Shown here in pieces: positions 36,661 to 49,119 of a DNA stretch of 64,000 bases. Positions within the stretch are counted from its first letter, which is position 1. Each line of letters begins with the position of its first letter. This stretch comes from Dreissena polymorpha (Eukaryota; Mollusca; Bivalvia; Myida; Dreissenidae): the NCBI RefSeq assembly GCF_020536995.1, contig NC_068357.1, forward strand, positions 60,682,693-60,746,692, written 5' to 3'. The position numbers and the translations under genes were made by a program. A model generated the notes under the pieces. It had not been told where the DNA came from. It did not search any database and saw only the letters and a list, made by a program, of their open reading frames with translations.

Positions 36661-36893
36661 CCGTGCTCTGTGAAAATTGGTTTAGTGCTTGTGCGAAAAG
36701 TTTCGTCCAATCAGGGACGACATTTTCCGCTTTTATGATATTTTTCGTTTAAAGAAAGTCTGTATTCAGCAAAAAATCTAGTTAAGGCGGAAAATGTCGT
36801 CCCTGATTAGCCTGTGGAGTCAGCACAGCCTAATCTGGGACGACCCTTTAGGCACATGCATTAAACCCCCTTTTCACAGATCACGGCCGCTAT
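36661..36893. mobile_element. Fold-back MITE, copy 1
   Basis: Long inverted ends: CTGTGAAAATTGGTTTAG at the left against the complement of TTAAACCCCCTTTTCACAG at the right. An inner inverted pair, CAGGGACGACATTTTCCGC and GCGGAAAATGTCGTCCCTG, is perfect. No coding capacity. A second copy is at 62745-62985. I recall this repeat from Dreissena sequences. Confidence 0.75.
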
Positions 36894-37293
36894 GTATTTG
36901 TAACGCTACGATAACAATATACGTAGTTTTCAATTTATCGATAATAAGCGCAACACAAACCTTTTTAAATCTAGAACAATATTTTGGAAAACTGTCATTT
37001 TGCGAAACAGTGGTAAAGTCTTTTTGAGGCTACAGAATATGAATGATATATTTCATGGATCATTACCCTCTTGTCTTTAAAAAGAAGTAACAATTGTACG
37101 TATATACGTCTACACTTTGTGTACATATACGACAATGGTCCACGGAACATTAATCAATTCATGCATATGTTCAGTTTCTATTTTCTATGCAACCTTTTAA
37201 AGTCCATAACAATGAGGGATTCCTTTGGAGCAACTGTCGCACTTGATGAAAGTTCCCGTATATGTCTCTGAAAAAGAATGAGCATGCCCATAG

Positions 37294-39036
37294 TTACTTC
37301 TTGAAAAGGTTATCGTATGACCGAATGTCTAGCACTATCTTTTTCAGGTCCACCAAAATGATCAAAACCATTGGCACGACGACAACGACGATTCCTACAA
37401 GACCCATGTGCATCGCAGAGGGCCTGTCATCCTTGGCGCTTGTCTTGCTTCTGAAATAAGCCGACGTATTCTTCGAGTCGATTGTGAGATTTTTCACGAA
37501 TTCCTGCGCGCGTTCCTCCACTTCTTTGATAGTAACGTTGGTTGATGTCCAGTGCGTTAGCGTCGACGTTGACGTTACATTAGTAATACAGGTAGAAGTA
37601 ATGATGGGTAAGGTAAGTACGCTGGAGGGGCATGAAGAAAGCCTTTCCGTCATCAGTGTTGTAGTGACGTAAACGCTTGTTGGAACAAACGACGCCACTG
37701 TTGTTGTCGACGTCACTGTTAGTGACACAGTTTTTGTTAGAGTTGTCGTGAGATGAATCGTTGTTGAAACAAAAGACGCCACTGTTTTTGTCGACGTCAC
37801 GGTTTTTGTGGTTATGTGCGTTGCTGTAACAAAAACGGTTAAATCAGGTAAAAAGAAAAACAGTATGCGCTAAGTTTTAATTTTATTTTTCAAATGTTCT
37901 ATGAATAAAATATAGTTGGACAATGGTGTTAAAATGTATAATGCATATATACACTTCATTATTAATAGTGTACACCACGAGAAAAGTACACCCGTACATG
38001 TACATGGTCCAATAGTGTTAATTAAAGCGTCAAGAATGAATGCTTTAAGTTCACGTTTCTTAAAAAAATATTCCCCAACAACAATGTGCGAAATACAAAG
38101 ATAAAACGTATGTTGTGATTACAACTTGAAAAGCTATCACGTAATCGTTAAAATGGATTAAACGTTATAAGTATGTGTGTATATATAATGATGTTACTTA
38201 TCACAATACACATATGCTTACCTATGTGTTTGTTAACTATACATGATCCGTTAAATATGACTATTAAAAATGTAACGGAAATACGTCAATACCATTATGT
38301 CGATCGCAGTAATTTTGAGCTCGGAAAAAACACCGTATATCTTCATAAAAACAACAATCTATGCATATTTATTAGTACGTATATCCAACACACATGAACT
38401 TGTATGCAAAAATGTCTATGTGAAAAAAATAGTACTTCACAAAATAAAACATATATTATTATCCAAGATGTCACAATGACAAAGCATAATTACGTGTACA
38501 CATGTATTCAGCTGCAGTTTGGTAAAAAATGTTGATCACTCTGAGAGGCACATACATAGTGCATGGCTGGGCTAGAAAATTTATTGAGCCGATGGTCATT
38601 AATCAGTCCTCACCATTTCGTACTATTTTAGTTCTTTACATGCAATAAATCGATATTCAACATCGAATATCTTGTAACTTGTATCACTTATGTAAGAAAA
38701 CTAAAAGCAATTTATTTGAAAACCATGACAAGAATACGTTGTTAAAAACAGAATGATTATTATTTATGTTCTTGATCAAAATAAAAAAAGTATCGCTTTA
38801 GTGTTTTTATCCAAATATTAATTGGTTATTAACCTTTTCAATATTTAACGATGAAAATAAAATCTTGCATTGTATATATAATGTTTATAGAATGTAGCAT
38901 CATTTTTTTAACCTATGCAGTGGCCTTGGGGTTAATAAAAAATATGATCAGAAACAAACTATTAAGAGGTGAACTTACCAAGTACGGTTTTGCAAATGAT
39001 AGCAAAGGCGAAGTGCAATTTCCATGTGCATTTCAT
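37294..39036 (-). CDS. Threonine-rich type I membrane protein, two exons (195 aa)
   Basis: Exon 1 is 39036-38979 and encodes MKCTWKLHFAFAIICKTVL, a signal-type N terminus, ending at a GTAAGTT donor. Exon 2 is 37823-37294, after a TTTTTGTTACAG acceptor, in the matching phase. The ectodomain is rich in Thr/Ser/Val with two copies of a TKTV..SFV.T..(5)..TTTL unit and N-x-T sites, followed by a short helix (EVEERAQEFVKNL). One membrane span (GLVGIVVVVVPMVLIILV) and a 20-residue cytoplasmic end follow. No enzyme domain; probably a small mucin-like surface protein of the host. The intron of about 1.15 kb is AT-rich. I do not know a named homologue. Confidence 0.6.
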
Positions 39037-41760
39037 CTTGTCAGACAGTATTAAAAACTTTTATTAAAATGATGATTGAGTTTGATGGAAATGTTTCCTT
39101 AGTTGGTTTTACCTATCTGTTATGCAACAATTAAAATTGAAATAGCATAATGTTTAAAAATCAGATTCCAAGTTAAAAATATTTCACACACAACTCTTTT
39201 CTTTTTTATAATAAAACTACAGTACTCTTTTCCTGAAGAAAGAAAATAATTTAAATTTGCTATCTTCTTTCAACTTCCTAACAAAAGTGTTTGAAAATGT
39301 TTTAGAGCAACAATTATTTTTCAGTGAAACGGGTAGATCACCTTTTGACAATTTATACATAAGGCCAGAAAAACGTTAAGAAATATTTAGTTTCTCGTGA
39401 CCGTTCTCATACTATTGATGCAAAACATACAGGACTTAGACATAAATAATGTTATGGCACGTTTTCTTCGGAGTGAAATGCACCAATTGTTAATTCAATT
39501 ATATATTTTTATTTTATATCGCATCTCCAAAATATATGTTCAAATTGGCGATTATAATGGTGACAAAAAATACCTTGTAATAAGTCAACATATTTGTAGG
39601 GAACATTTCCAGAAACAGAACTATGCCGTATATTTGCCTTATGCATCGGTCGGATATTGGATGTAAGAGGACACCCTACGGTTCTGTTCTTTTGATTATT
39701 GTTAGTCTACAATGGCTACGGTTCTGTTCTTGTGATCATTGTTAGACTAAAATGGCATTTCACAAAGCGTTTATTGACATATCGTTAGTAAAAATTATGC
39801 AATATGCGACGTCATTGAATTTAAAAAACTGAAACAACAAAAAAAACTTAAAAAGTAAATTGAAACACTCAAACAGGTTTTAATTGAAAATAAATACAGG
39901 ACGTAGAAGAGGTAAACATCTAACACAAGTAATCATGATCGAGACCAAAGTATCGTATTTAATGTAATAAAGAGCGCCCACAATTATAAAAGGGGCTTGT
40001 GTAATTAGCAAATCAATTTGTTTCGACAACAATATGAACCGAGAATGGTGTCTTCCATACAATGCACGTAACAGAAACATTGCCAAGCGATTTAAATTAG
40101 AAGTTTTGAATATAAGTTTAATAACCTGGTATTGGGTAATGGTTATCAACGCTGGGATAAGCATTTGGTCGATACATAGATTGGTACATTGTCGTTGTTT
40201 GTACGTGTAGGTTTATTTACTTAGTCAATTAAACAGTTCAAAGTCATAGCGCATGTAAAATGATCAGTTAAGTACTGTATTATTGTAAATCAAGTTAACA
40301 AATACAGGCATGTCTATGAACATATAAGTTAACTATCAACTCTAGTTAACAAAACATATGTCATAAATTATATAAACTATTAAGAAAAGGAACAGAAATC
40401 CTTGCATTATTAACATAAAACATATATTATTATCAAATCATTTGATAGGTATTTTAAGTTAAGTCAGTTTTGAGTGAATGCTGTAGAGAAACAGCTACAT
40501 AAATAAACAGGCAATACGCATGTATTGTGTGTCAAAGTATTACAATACTAAGGACAGTCTCAGAATGCTGAAACTATTGCTTTCGAATTCACTGTGAGTG
40601 GCATCGTAACCATTTTATGTAAGAGTTGTAATATGATATACATGCGTAATAACACACACAATAATGTATGGAACTATGTACCTATTTATTATATTAATGA
40701 AAAATGACATATAGCCATATTTCTGCCAAAATTGGTTGCAGCCAAAATCCGCCGTTAAAGATCTATAAAAACGCAGCAATTAAAGAAACGTTGACCACAA
40801 TAACTGTCAGAGCTCACGTACAAACGGACGTATGTACAGACCAAAATGTACAATACCAGCACAGAAAGTCTCCCACAGGAATATAGTTATAAACGTGTAT
40901 TTATGATTACAATTCTAACAGTGATTAAACTACATGCTTCTTCCACAATAGCAGCCAATTAAAATAGTAAAGCAATTCACGTACCGTTCGCGTTATCTTC
41001 GTTTATTGAAAAAAAATAATTTTTAATTTGCCGACTAGATTTTTGAAAATTGCTGTTAAAAAAGTCATAACAGTAATGTTGCTGAAATCAAAGTGATGAA
41101 AGTCGGCTGTAGAATCATAAATAGGTCATAGCTGTTTTCTCAAGTTTTGTTAATGATTTACGCAATGGTGTTTCTATTTAAATCTTGGCCTGAGAAGTCT
41201 TTTCTATATTTTTGTTTTCAAGAATACTGACATAAGTGGTGCCAAAGAACGAAATACGCAACCATTCATTTCAATGTAAAAAATTCAAATTAATTAAAAT
41301 AGATACTCGATCAAATTGTTGATCTACGTTTAACGATTGACCAAACCCTTAACAAATAAAAACACATCGTATGCTAAAAGCAATTAATTTAATGAGCATT
41401 ACCTGCAAGGTTGTGCAAATATTCTCAATATTAAGTATGAGTTGGTACTCATTAGTATTCATTTACATTTATAACATATATTTTTAACCATCAATTGTTA
41501 TGTTCGTGACGCAATATTGAATATTAAGTGTATCTTATATTGTGAAAACCTTTGTAGTATCAGTTTGCTACACGACAAGAATTATTTACAAGTGTCGAAG
41601 CACTATTTGGTTAAACAAATATATCGTCATTGATAACGTTATTTGTGTTTCATTACTCAACCTTGCTCAAAATTGTTGAGGCAATGCACATTAATTCAAA
41701 AGTCGTCTATTATTAAGATTTTTTTCCATTCGTTTTTATTAGCAATTAGAGTAATTTATT
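39037..41760. other. AT-rich host intergenic sequence
   Basis: No gene, RNA or clear repeat seen on either strand; only short chance frames. Confidence 0.5.
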
Positions 41761-41774
41761 TCACCACCAGTCCG

Positions 41775-41965
41775 ATGATGATGTATCCACACGAGCCAAG
41801 CTTACCAGCACGGACAGCCCCGGCAGCAACAAGAAATCAACACGGATTGTCCCGGACGAACACGACAGAGATACGGATAGCCCAGGATAAATACGGACCA
41901 ACACGTCATCTACACGGACCATCCCGGACCTACACGACAACGACACGGATACACGCTGCAGCGAG
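41775..41965. repeat. Degenerate CGGAC/CCCGGAC minisatellite
   Basis: Irregular repeats of CACGGA and CCCGGAC separated by 8-14 bases, related in style to 48660-48790. The open frames over it are by-products of the repeat. Confidence 0.5.
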
Positions 41966-42384
41966 ATTAAAATCAAAGCGCTGTAGGCACCGAAGGCCTG
42001 GGGCTAGAATTAGTGTGACGTAAAATGCATTTACGATGTTTTGTCCGAATTTATCCCTTTGTCCGAATTTATACGGATTGACCCTAGCGGCTGAGTGCAG
42101 AAGCTCAGAGACTGTAAGACAAGACAATAGTTGTGTATATACTACAGTGTACATAGATGGTGGAGGACAACACGATACTGGTTGTGGGAAGGATAACCTT
42201 TTATTCACCTCTAAGATCTGGTAGAGGTTCGTCTACATAGGCGGTGAAGATATACAACAACAACAACATGGCCGCGAAAAAATGTTATTGTTGGCGTCAA
42301 ATAAATCACTTTCAATAGCCTAAAATAGCTTTCTATTACATAATTAACAGACCAGGAAAACACTCATTCTTCCTTTTTCTCACT

Positions 42385-43145
42385 TTTGCCGGTAGAGCCC
42401 CGGTCCATCCCGGTTTGCTAACGCCGGTCGACCGGAGAGGACCGGGATGATTCGTAGAAATATTTTTAACGCAGTCACACTATTTCCCGGTGCCGCCCCG
42501 GTTGAAGCCGGTCAACAACCCGGCAGAGTTCCGGTCAACCCGGACTGGCTACGGTTTGTCCCGGTGAAGCCCCGGCAGAGCCCCGGTTGTCGCCGGTAGT
42601 GCCCCGGTGAAAGCCGGCAGCTTCCCGGCATAGCCTCGGTTGTCGCCGGTAGTGCCCCGGTGAAAGGCGGCAGAGCCCCGGTATTCCGTAACACCACCGT
42701 CACTTACCGTGTCTATACCAGCATCAGACCCCGACAGAGCTACGGCAACGCCCCGGTTTTACCCCGGTCGTCGCCGGTAATGCCCCGGCGGAGCCCCGGT
42801 GAATGCCGGTGGCGTTCCGGCAGAGCTCCTGTTTTCCTATATACCGTAGCTATACCGGGATTCTAACGGCATTCACCGGGGCGTTGCCGTAGCTCTGCCG
42901 GGGTCTGTATGGGCCCCGGTAAAGCTACGGTGCCGTCCCGGTTGTTCGCGGTGCCGTCCCGGTTGTTCCCGGCGCCGCGCCGGTCGTTGCCGGTCCTTCC
43001 CGGTGACTCCCGGAGGTATTAAACATTTTAATACTTTCCCTGTGGAGCCCCGGTTTTCCCCGGTTCATCCCGGTCGTCCCCGATGGAGCCCCGATTCATA
43101 CCGGTAGAGCCCCGGTTCATCCCGGTAGATCCCGGATCACGCAAA
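42385..43145. repeat. CCGG-rich degenerate minisatellite
   Basis: Dozens of units such as CCCCGGTxxxGCCGGT, spaced mostly 9-18 bases with CCGG nearly always kept, inside an otherwise AT-rich region. GTTGTCGCCGGTAGTGCCCC recurs near 42586 and 42638. Frames across it are not credible as genes. Confidence 0.8.
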
Positions 43146-44080
43146 GGGGCTCCGCCGGCATCATAATAAGACTGGGCCTTTACCCTGATAAAGAACGGTG
43201 TACAGATTGTGTACGTTGTCTCACGTAGAACTTTTCGCGCTCTATCTGCGCATTGAAATATCATATCCGGTAACTTCGTATATTTCCGAGAATGATCATG
43301 AATATTTGTTGTTTTATTTTTCATTTTCTTTTTTTTTTGAATTTCTCGTTAATGCAAAATAAAATAACAATATCTTAAAATATGTGTATAAATACCAAAT
43401 GTAATGTCTTCAAAAAATGTACCAGAAAAAAAATTCTTCTTACTGTTTCCGTAGACACTCGTATCTTTTCGGCCTAGACCGTCAAGTGAGGAACTTATTC
43501 TCGCATGAATATGCAAAGTTGCAAACAATAATAATCAAAGCGCTGAAGGTACTGAATTTGTTCGCTATTGCATAATCTTAGAAGCAACTCAGTTTTCAAA
43601 CTAATGTTATAGCTTTTTATATCGCAAGTTTGAAAGGAACACAACCAATTCAAATTTTAAAGAGTGTGTCTTAAAGCACATGTCGAGATGTGTGTGACTG
43701 TTTATCCTCATATTTATGTTATAGAGATAACTTAGACAAAATAACAACAATATGTCTTTTTTTCACAACTTGTCGCTGCACTGGCAACCATCTTCAGAAT
43801 TGTGGTTGCCTTGCTAAAGAATAACAAGCCTATAATCATGTACATGTTGTGATATGTGTATCTAATACTTTATCTATTTTCTTTACATTATTGAGAAACA
43901 ATTTTGTCCACATGACAGACTTTCAATGCAGCATTAAGCCCCGTTTTCCCTGAAAGCAGCCAATATGTAAAGATTTCAATGATAAACTTACCAATGTCAT
44001 CGCACAAGCTGTTTTAAACACTAGACTGGCCAATACGTCCCACAAGCTCTTAAACCTATTGTTTACATAATTACTAATAG
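43146..44080. other. AT-rich host intergenic sequence
   Basis: Nothing recognised. Confidence 0.5.
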
Positions 44081-44081
44081 A

Positions 44082-46450
44082 CCGTTCCATAATCGATAAA
44101 TTGACCGCCGCCATATTGTCAGTCACGTGACTGTCCGCCATTACACTGCTGCTAACTGGTGCGAGACTGCGATTCCAAAAGCCAAAAACGTAGAGAATAC
44201 CCGCTTAACCGTTGTCGGATAAATAAATTACTTAATGAATTAATGTGAGGCGATTATCACATTTTTGTTGTTTAAATGATTGTTTGAAGTTGAGATTGAT
44301 TGTTACAAATAAAATGTTTAAAATGCTTTCGTGTATTTGTTGTTGTTTTTATATCTGTAATCAAGTGGTAATCATCGGCGAAAATTTGCCGGTTCAGTCG
44401 CTCATACTATGTCTTTGATTAGACTTGTTACTTTTAACGTTTCACAAACAATTCACGCGTGTATTGTTGTGTTGAATTTAATAGCCGCAACATCAAGCAA
44501 TTTATATTTTAATTAATACTTATTAAAGATTCTCGCGCAATTAATTACCGCTAATTGTTTGTAATTGGTCTCATGTGGTAAAAATCTGCATTCCAAAATC
44601 ATAACATATTATATTAAGTATGATATTTTTGATACGCCTTCCTTTATTTTTCTTGTTCTAGCTGATATCAAAGATAAAAAAAAACGTGGTTTGGATTTAT
44701 ATTTAATTATGGAATTTTGTCACGTTAAAAAACGAGCTTTTTATTATGAGAGAGTGATATTGATCTTGATGATCTTTTATGTGATTATTTGGAAGATGAA
44801 GAGAATGTGATCTATGAGATATATCTATATTTTCATCTGTGAATCATTTAACAGCTATAAAGCTAAAAAATACTAAAAAATGTATTTTATAGGTCTTTGA
44901 AGTAACGCAAAACATATGGATAACGACACCAAATGTTTAGTCAATTAATCCACACAAAAAAACTCCGAAAAAAACACCTAAATAATATTTCAAAAATATA
45001 TTATTAAGCGCCAAACGAATTTATTAATACATTTATTTGCAATTTTAAAAACGCGGCATAAGCATCAAATTAAAGATTATCTGAAGACTGAAAGGCCGAC
45101 AATTTGACACAACAAAGAGCTCTATGCATAAGCCGTAATATTTTTTGCAGAAAAGCTTCAATAAATTACAATAGTAATACATCTAATTATAAAAATATAA
45201 TTATGAATGGCATGAGTACGTTAGTGTGATAAACACGTGAGTAATAGAAAGTATAAGGGGTGCATTGAAAATAAACGTAATACAAAGCCCTATTAAAAGC
45301 GAAGTGCATGACAGTATTAACATGTAATTTTAATTTGATGGGTTTTGTACAGAGAATGACGCTATTGAGGAATATAAACATACAACTGAAAAACACAACT
45401 TTACATGATGCAATTTGAACTGTGTATTCATGTATATTGAAAACTCGTTACTAGTGAGTATGAGTGGCAAATATCTAACATTTTAACACACATATATCTA
45501 TATTAATATTTTTTTAAACGATATTTACCCCCGTTCGTGTCAAATGTAATTTCTTGTTTTATGATGTCGTTCGTGCATTGCCGTAACATTAAATCTTCAT
45601 ACGAAATGACGTAGTTTTAATTAACCGATACCCGCTAAATACGTTAAATGTTATGTTTTTAGGTAAATTTTATAATTATCAAATACTTTTTTTCATAAAT
45701 TAAACCAGGGATTAAACGGGCTAGTATCTTTACGGTGTACAATTTCTGATATTCTATATTGGACATAACTTTTAATTTGTACAATATGTAACATATCTAA
45801 TGAACGCAACTGTTAAGTATGTCGGAGGTAAAATATTAAACCAAATGACTGCTTAATACTACCAGAAAGAGAAGACATGGTGGCATCATCAATTGTGTTT
45901 AATGACCAGACTGTCATCTGCCACCCAGTGTGGTTTATGACACCCCGGGATGACGCCATGTTGTTAGTTAAGTCTGGATAATATCTGATCAAAACGAGAT
46001 AATCGGATTATGCAGAACAAACGGGCAATTCAACACTGGAATGCAAAGGATTACGCGATTTTAAGATTGATGCATATTATCAAATGATAAATATTGCATT
46101 TAGTTTAATTAAATGGTTTTTTTTAATGTGTTAACGTGTTTATTTTCCTAGACAAATACCTAAAAAATGCACGTTTTTCAAACATGTTTCTGTTATAACA
46201 CTAACTTAACATCTCCTCTAGCAGAAAAACTTTATTTCATACAATTTGCATGACAAACAAACAAGTTTTACAAAAAGAAAGAAATTCACCCGTTGAATAA
46301 TCGGTGCTCTCTTATATATGTTACAGGTTGTTTGGCAGTAGTGTAATGGCGGACGCGGAGAGTATTCAGGGGAGATAATTGGGTAATTACTAAATTATGG
46401 AACGGTTTATGGGGTGCTGTCGCCTGCTGCTGTGTACCAGTTAAGTATAA
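44082..46450. repeat. Inverted similarity flanking 2.2 kb
   Basis: The complement of about 44085-44170 (ending TGTAATGGCGGACAGTCACG in that orientation, with ATTATGGAACGGTCTAT further on) resembles 46325-46425 (GTGTAATGGCGGACGC ... AAATTATGGAACGGTTTAT). It could be the ends of an old DNA element or two inverted copies of one repeat. The interior has no coding frame. Confidence 0.4.
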
Positions 46451-48650
46451 ACAGAAACGCTTTAAGCATTAATTTTGTCGTCTGCTAAATTTGACTGGAG
46501 TTATCCACACAGGCAGTCATGGGTTACGGGTCCTTCCGTAGCTAAGGCATACTGATTTGCAAAATTGCGTCTGCATTATTTGTGAGCTCCGCTCACAAAT
46601 AACAATGTATTGGTATTAAACAGCATTGTATTAAATTCTCAAGCAAAACACATTAAAACTTGAGCTACGCTGGTCGAAAGACCATAAGACTCATTTTCGC
46701 ATGACGCGGCTATGAAAGTGTGATTCAAATGTTTGGAAAGAAAAATGCATGTTAATCAAATATTAACATACGATATATTGCGATGATGGAGGACATAACA
46801 TAATTTGTATCTACTTATACTAATGTAGATCTATGGTTTGCCTATTATAACACACATTTCATGCGGCAAATATGCGACTAACAAGTAAAAAAACAACAAC
46901 ACAATAGTTAAAAGTGATATTATGGGCATCTAGCAGTTTATAGGTGTCTATCGCAACCGTTGTTTATTTTTGGTGTTTTCACTTCATATACACTTATATT
47001 TGTTAATGCAGCATCAACATACTAAACCACACTTATATTTGTTAATGCAGCATCAACATACTAAAACAATATCCCGGCAAGAGAAAAATAATGCATTTCA
47101 ATATCAACCGTACTTTCGTTTGACAACTGATCATGCATGTGAACCTAAATTGAATTTTAGTGCAGATTCGATCATACGACACAAAGACACAATTTTGTTT
47201 TTCGGATCATTTCGGCTTAGAGGACTGGGTGAGTCACGTAAGAATATCAAATATAAAATAAATTCTTATAAACAACTGGTCGCATGATGAGTTGCAGATA
47301 ATTGGTTAGTAACCACATTTTAACTAACTCTTTTGACCTGTTAATTCTTTTCAGCTCAATTCAACAGTGAAAAATGCCCATAATATCACTTTAACTTTTG
47401 TTTTCAATTAAATTATTTAGAAACAAAATTTCAAACCTTATTTACAAAAAAAACAGCAAGACTACCTTTTTAAAAGATAATTCTTGTTATATTTAATTGT
47501 TTTTTTATAATCGGTTTTAGCGATAATGAAGCATTTTTGATGTTGTCTATCGTATCCCTGTAGTAATTGTTGAACTCATGTTCAACGTTTTATAAACTGA
47601 GAACTGTGAATACAAACAAGCGTAACCTATTGCGTTGTTTTCACCCGTGCAATTGGACTCTCCTGTGTTAATCGACAGGCGCATCTATTAATAGCCTCAA
47701 ATTATGAATGAACTGAGCAAAAATACTACGTCATGAAGACGTAGCAGAAAGTGGACTATTTTATTCATTCATAAACAATCTATTCCGCGACAGGTATAAT
47801 ACAATCATTGTTTATTGATTCTTTTCTGTATACGCTCCGTTCGAAGCTATTACATTTAACACGATATTCGTATAATGTTTCCATTTGTAAATGAATATGG
47901 TAGGACAACTCAAACCTCTTTCATAAATTATACAACTCTTTTTCGCGCGGATACGGCATGTGTAAAGCGTAGTTAGGCTCCCCGTAGAAAAGCCGAAGCG
48001 GTTTGAAATTTTGCGTCTGCATTATTTGAGAGAAAGCTCACAAATAAAAATTATGTCGTAGCCAATGCTTTGCAATTTTGCTTCAATAATATTTTTCACG
48101 TTTTATGACACTGCCATGTTATATAGTGATGTTCTGTATTTACAAGGCGGGTTATTGAGATCTGCGAAGAACTTCTTTTATTGCGAATGAATTACCGCCA
48201 AGTGGTAAATCGGACTTTTGGGAATTCATTCATTCGTGGGTTTTGGCAGCCAGCCAATTCTGACTGTCTCAGAATTTTGTATCATTACAATGGCCTTAGG
48301 GCTACGCTCCAGGCCAAAAAAAACCCATAAAAAAGACGTGTCGTCACTCGTCCTTTCTGAGGAACAGGTGGCTCGATATGTTCGATTGGCTCAAGGAAGA
48401 CCCTATGTTGTCTACGAATACTTGTAATAAAGAATACAATCACAAAATGCAAGTTAAAGGATAAACATAACAGATAGTTAGTGTTTTGTGGAAAGTTTAT
48501 CGGACTCGTCTCACCGGATAAAATTTTCCACCTTACATCACAAACTTTTCCCATTCAACATACACGCCACACATTCTCTATATAAATAAAGCCATATCAT
48601 TATAACGTATTTCACTATACGGTATTCCCGAACTGTTAAGGGCGCACACG
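46450..48650. other. Host intergenic sequence with minor repeats
   Basis: A 42-base tandem duplication (TATTTGTTAATGCAGCATCA core) at about 46986-47066. Two diverged copies of a TTGCGTCTGCATTATTTG unit occur at 46563 and 48007, each followed by a CTCACAAATAA sequence. No gene seen. Confidence 0.5.
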
Positions 48651-48654
48651 TACA

Positions 48655-48800
48655 AACGAGGCATAAATATGCTGTCCCCGGACGTTATACGGCAGTAACA
48701 CGGACCATCCCGGATCATCCCGAATGCCATCGTCCCGGACCAACTTCCTTGAACTTACCAAAGCCAAAGGGACATTCCCGGACTTTACATGAACTTTAAA
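48655..48800. repeat. CCCGGAC-type minisatellite, short
   Basis: Repeated CGGACCATCCCGG/ATCATCCCG units, similar in kind to 41775-41965. Confidence 0.5.
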
Positions 48801-49119
48801 GATCAACACGCAGCTACACAACATGCCGGATCGTGATATATGATCCGTGTTGAGTCTGCATCTATATGGGATCGGTCTTTATCAGTTGCAACTCCCAGCG
48901 ACCTTTGCAATAGGGTCAATAGCTTGAGTTGGGTTATTGCAACTAAGTAAATGTAGCAAATATTGCTTAGTTTCAACCTAACTTATTTTTCCCAAACAGA
49001 ATATGTAATTCACAAGTAAGTTTTGAACACAAAACAAACAATTTTATGTGATAACATTTTGTAAATAAGATTAATAACTCAAGTTTAATATCAAATAAGT
49101 CATTAGTTCATAAGTCATG

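Noticed and set aside
41643-42023. 126-aa frame and opposite-strand frames at 41761-42208
   Set aside because: They run over a minisatellite and owe their openness to the repeat.
42512-43324. Frames in the CCGG minisatellite
   Set aside because: Low-complexity products of the repeat on both strands.
48218-48427. 69-aa frame preceded by a TGGTAAATCGG A box-like sequence
   Set aside because: No B box at a suitable distance and no protein domain; not supported as either RNA gene or CDS.
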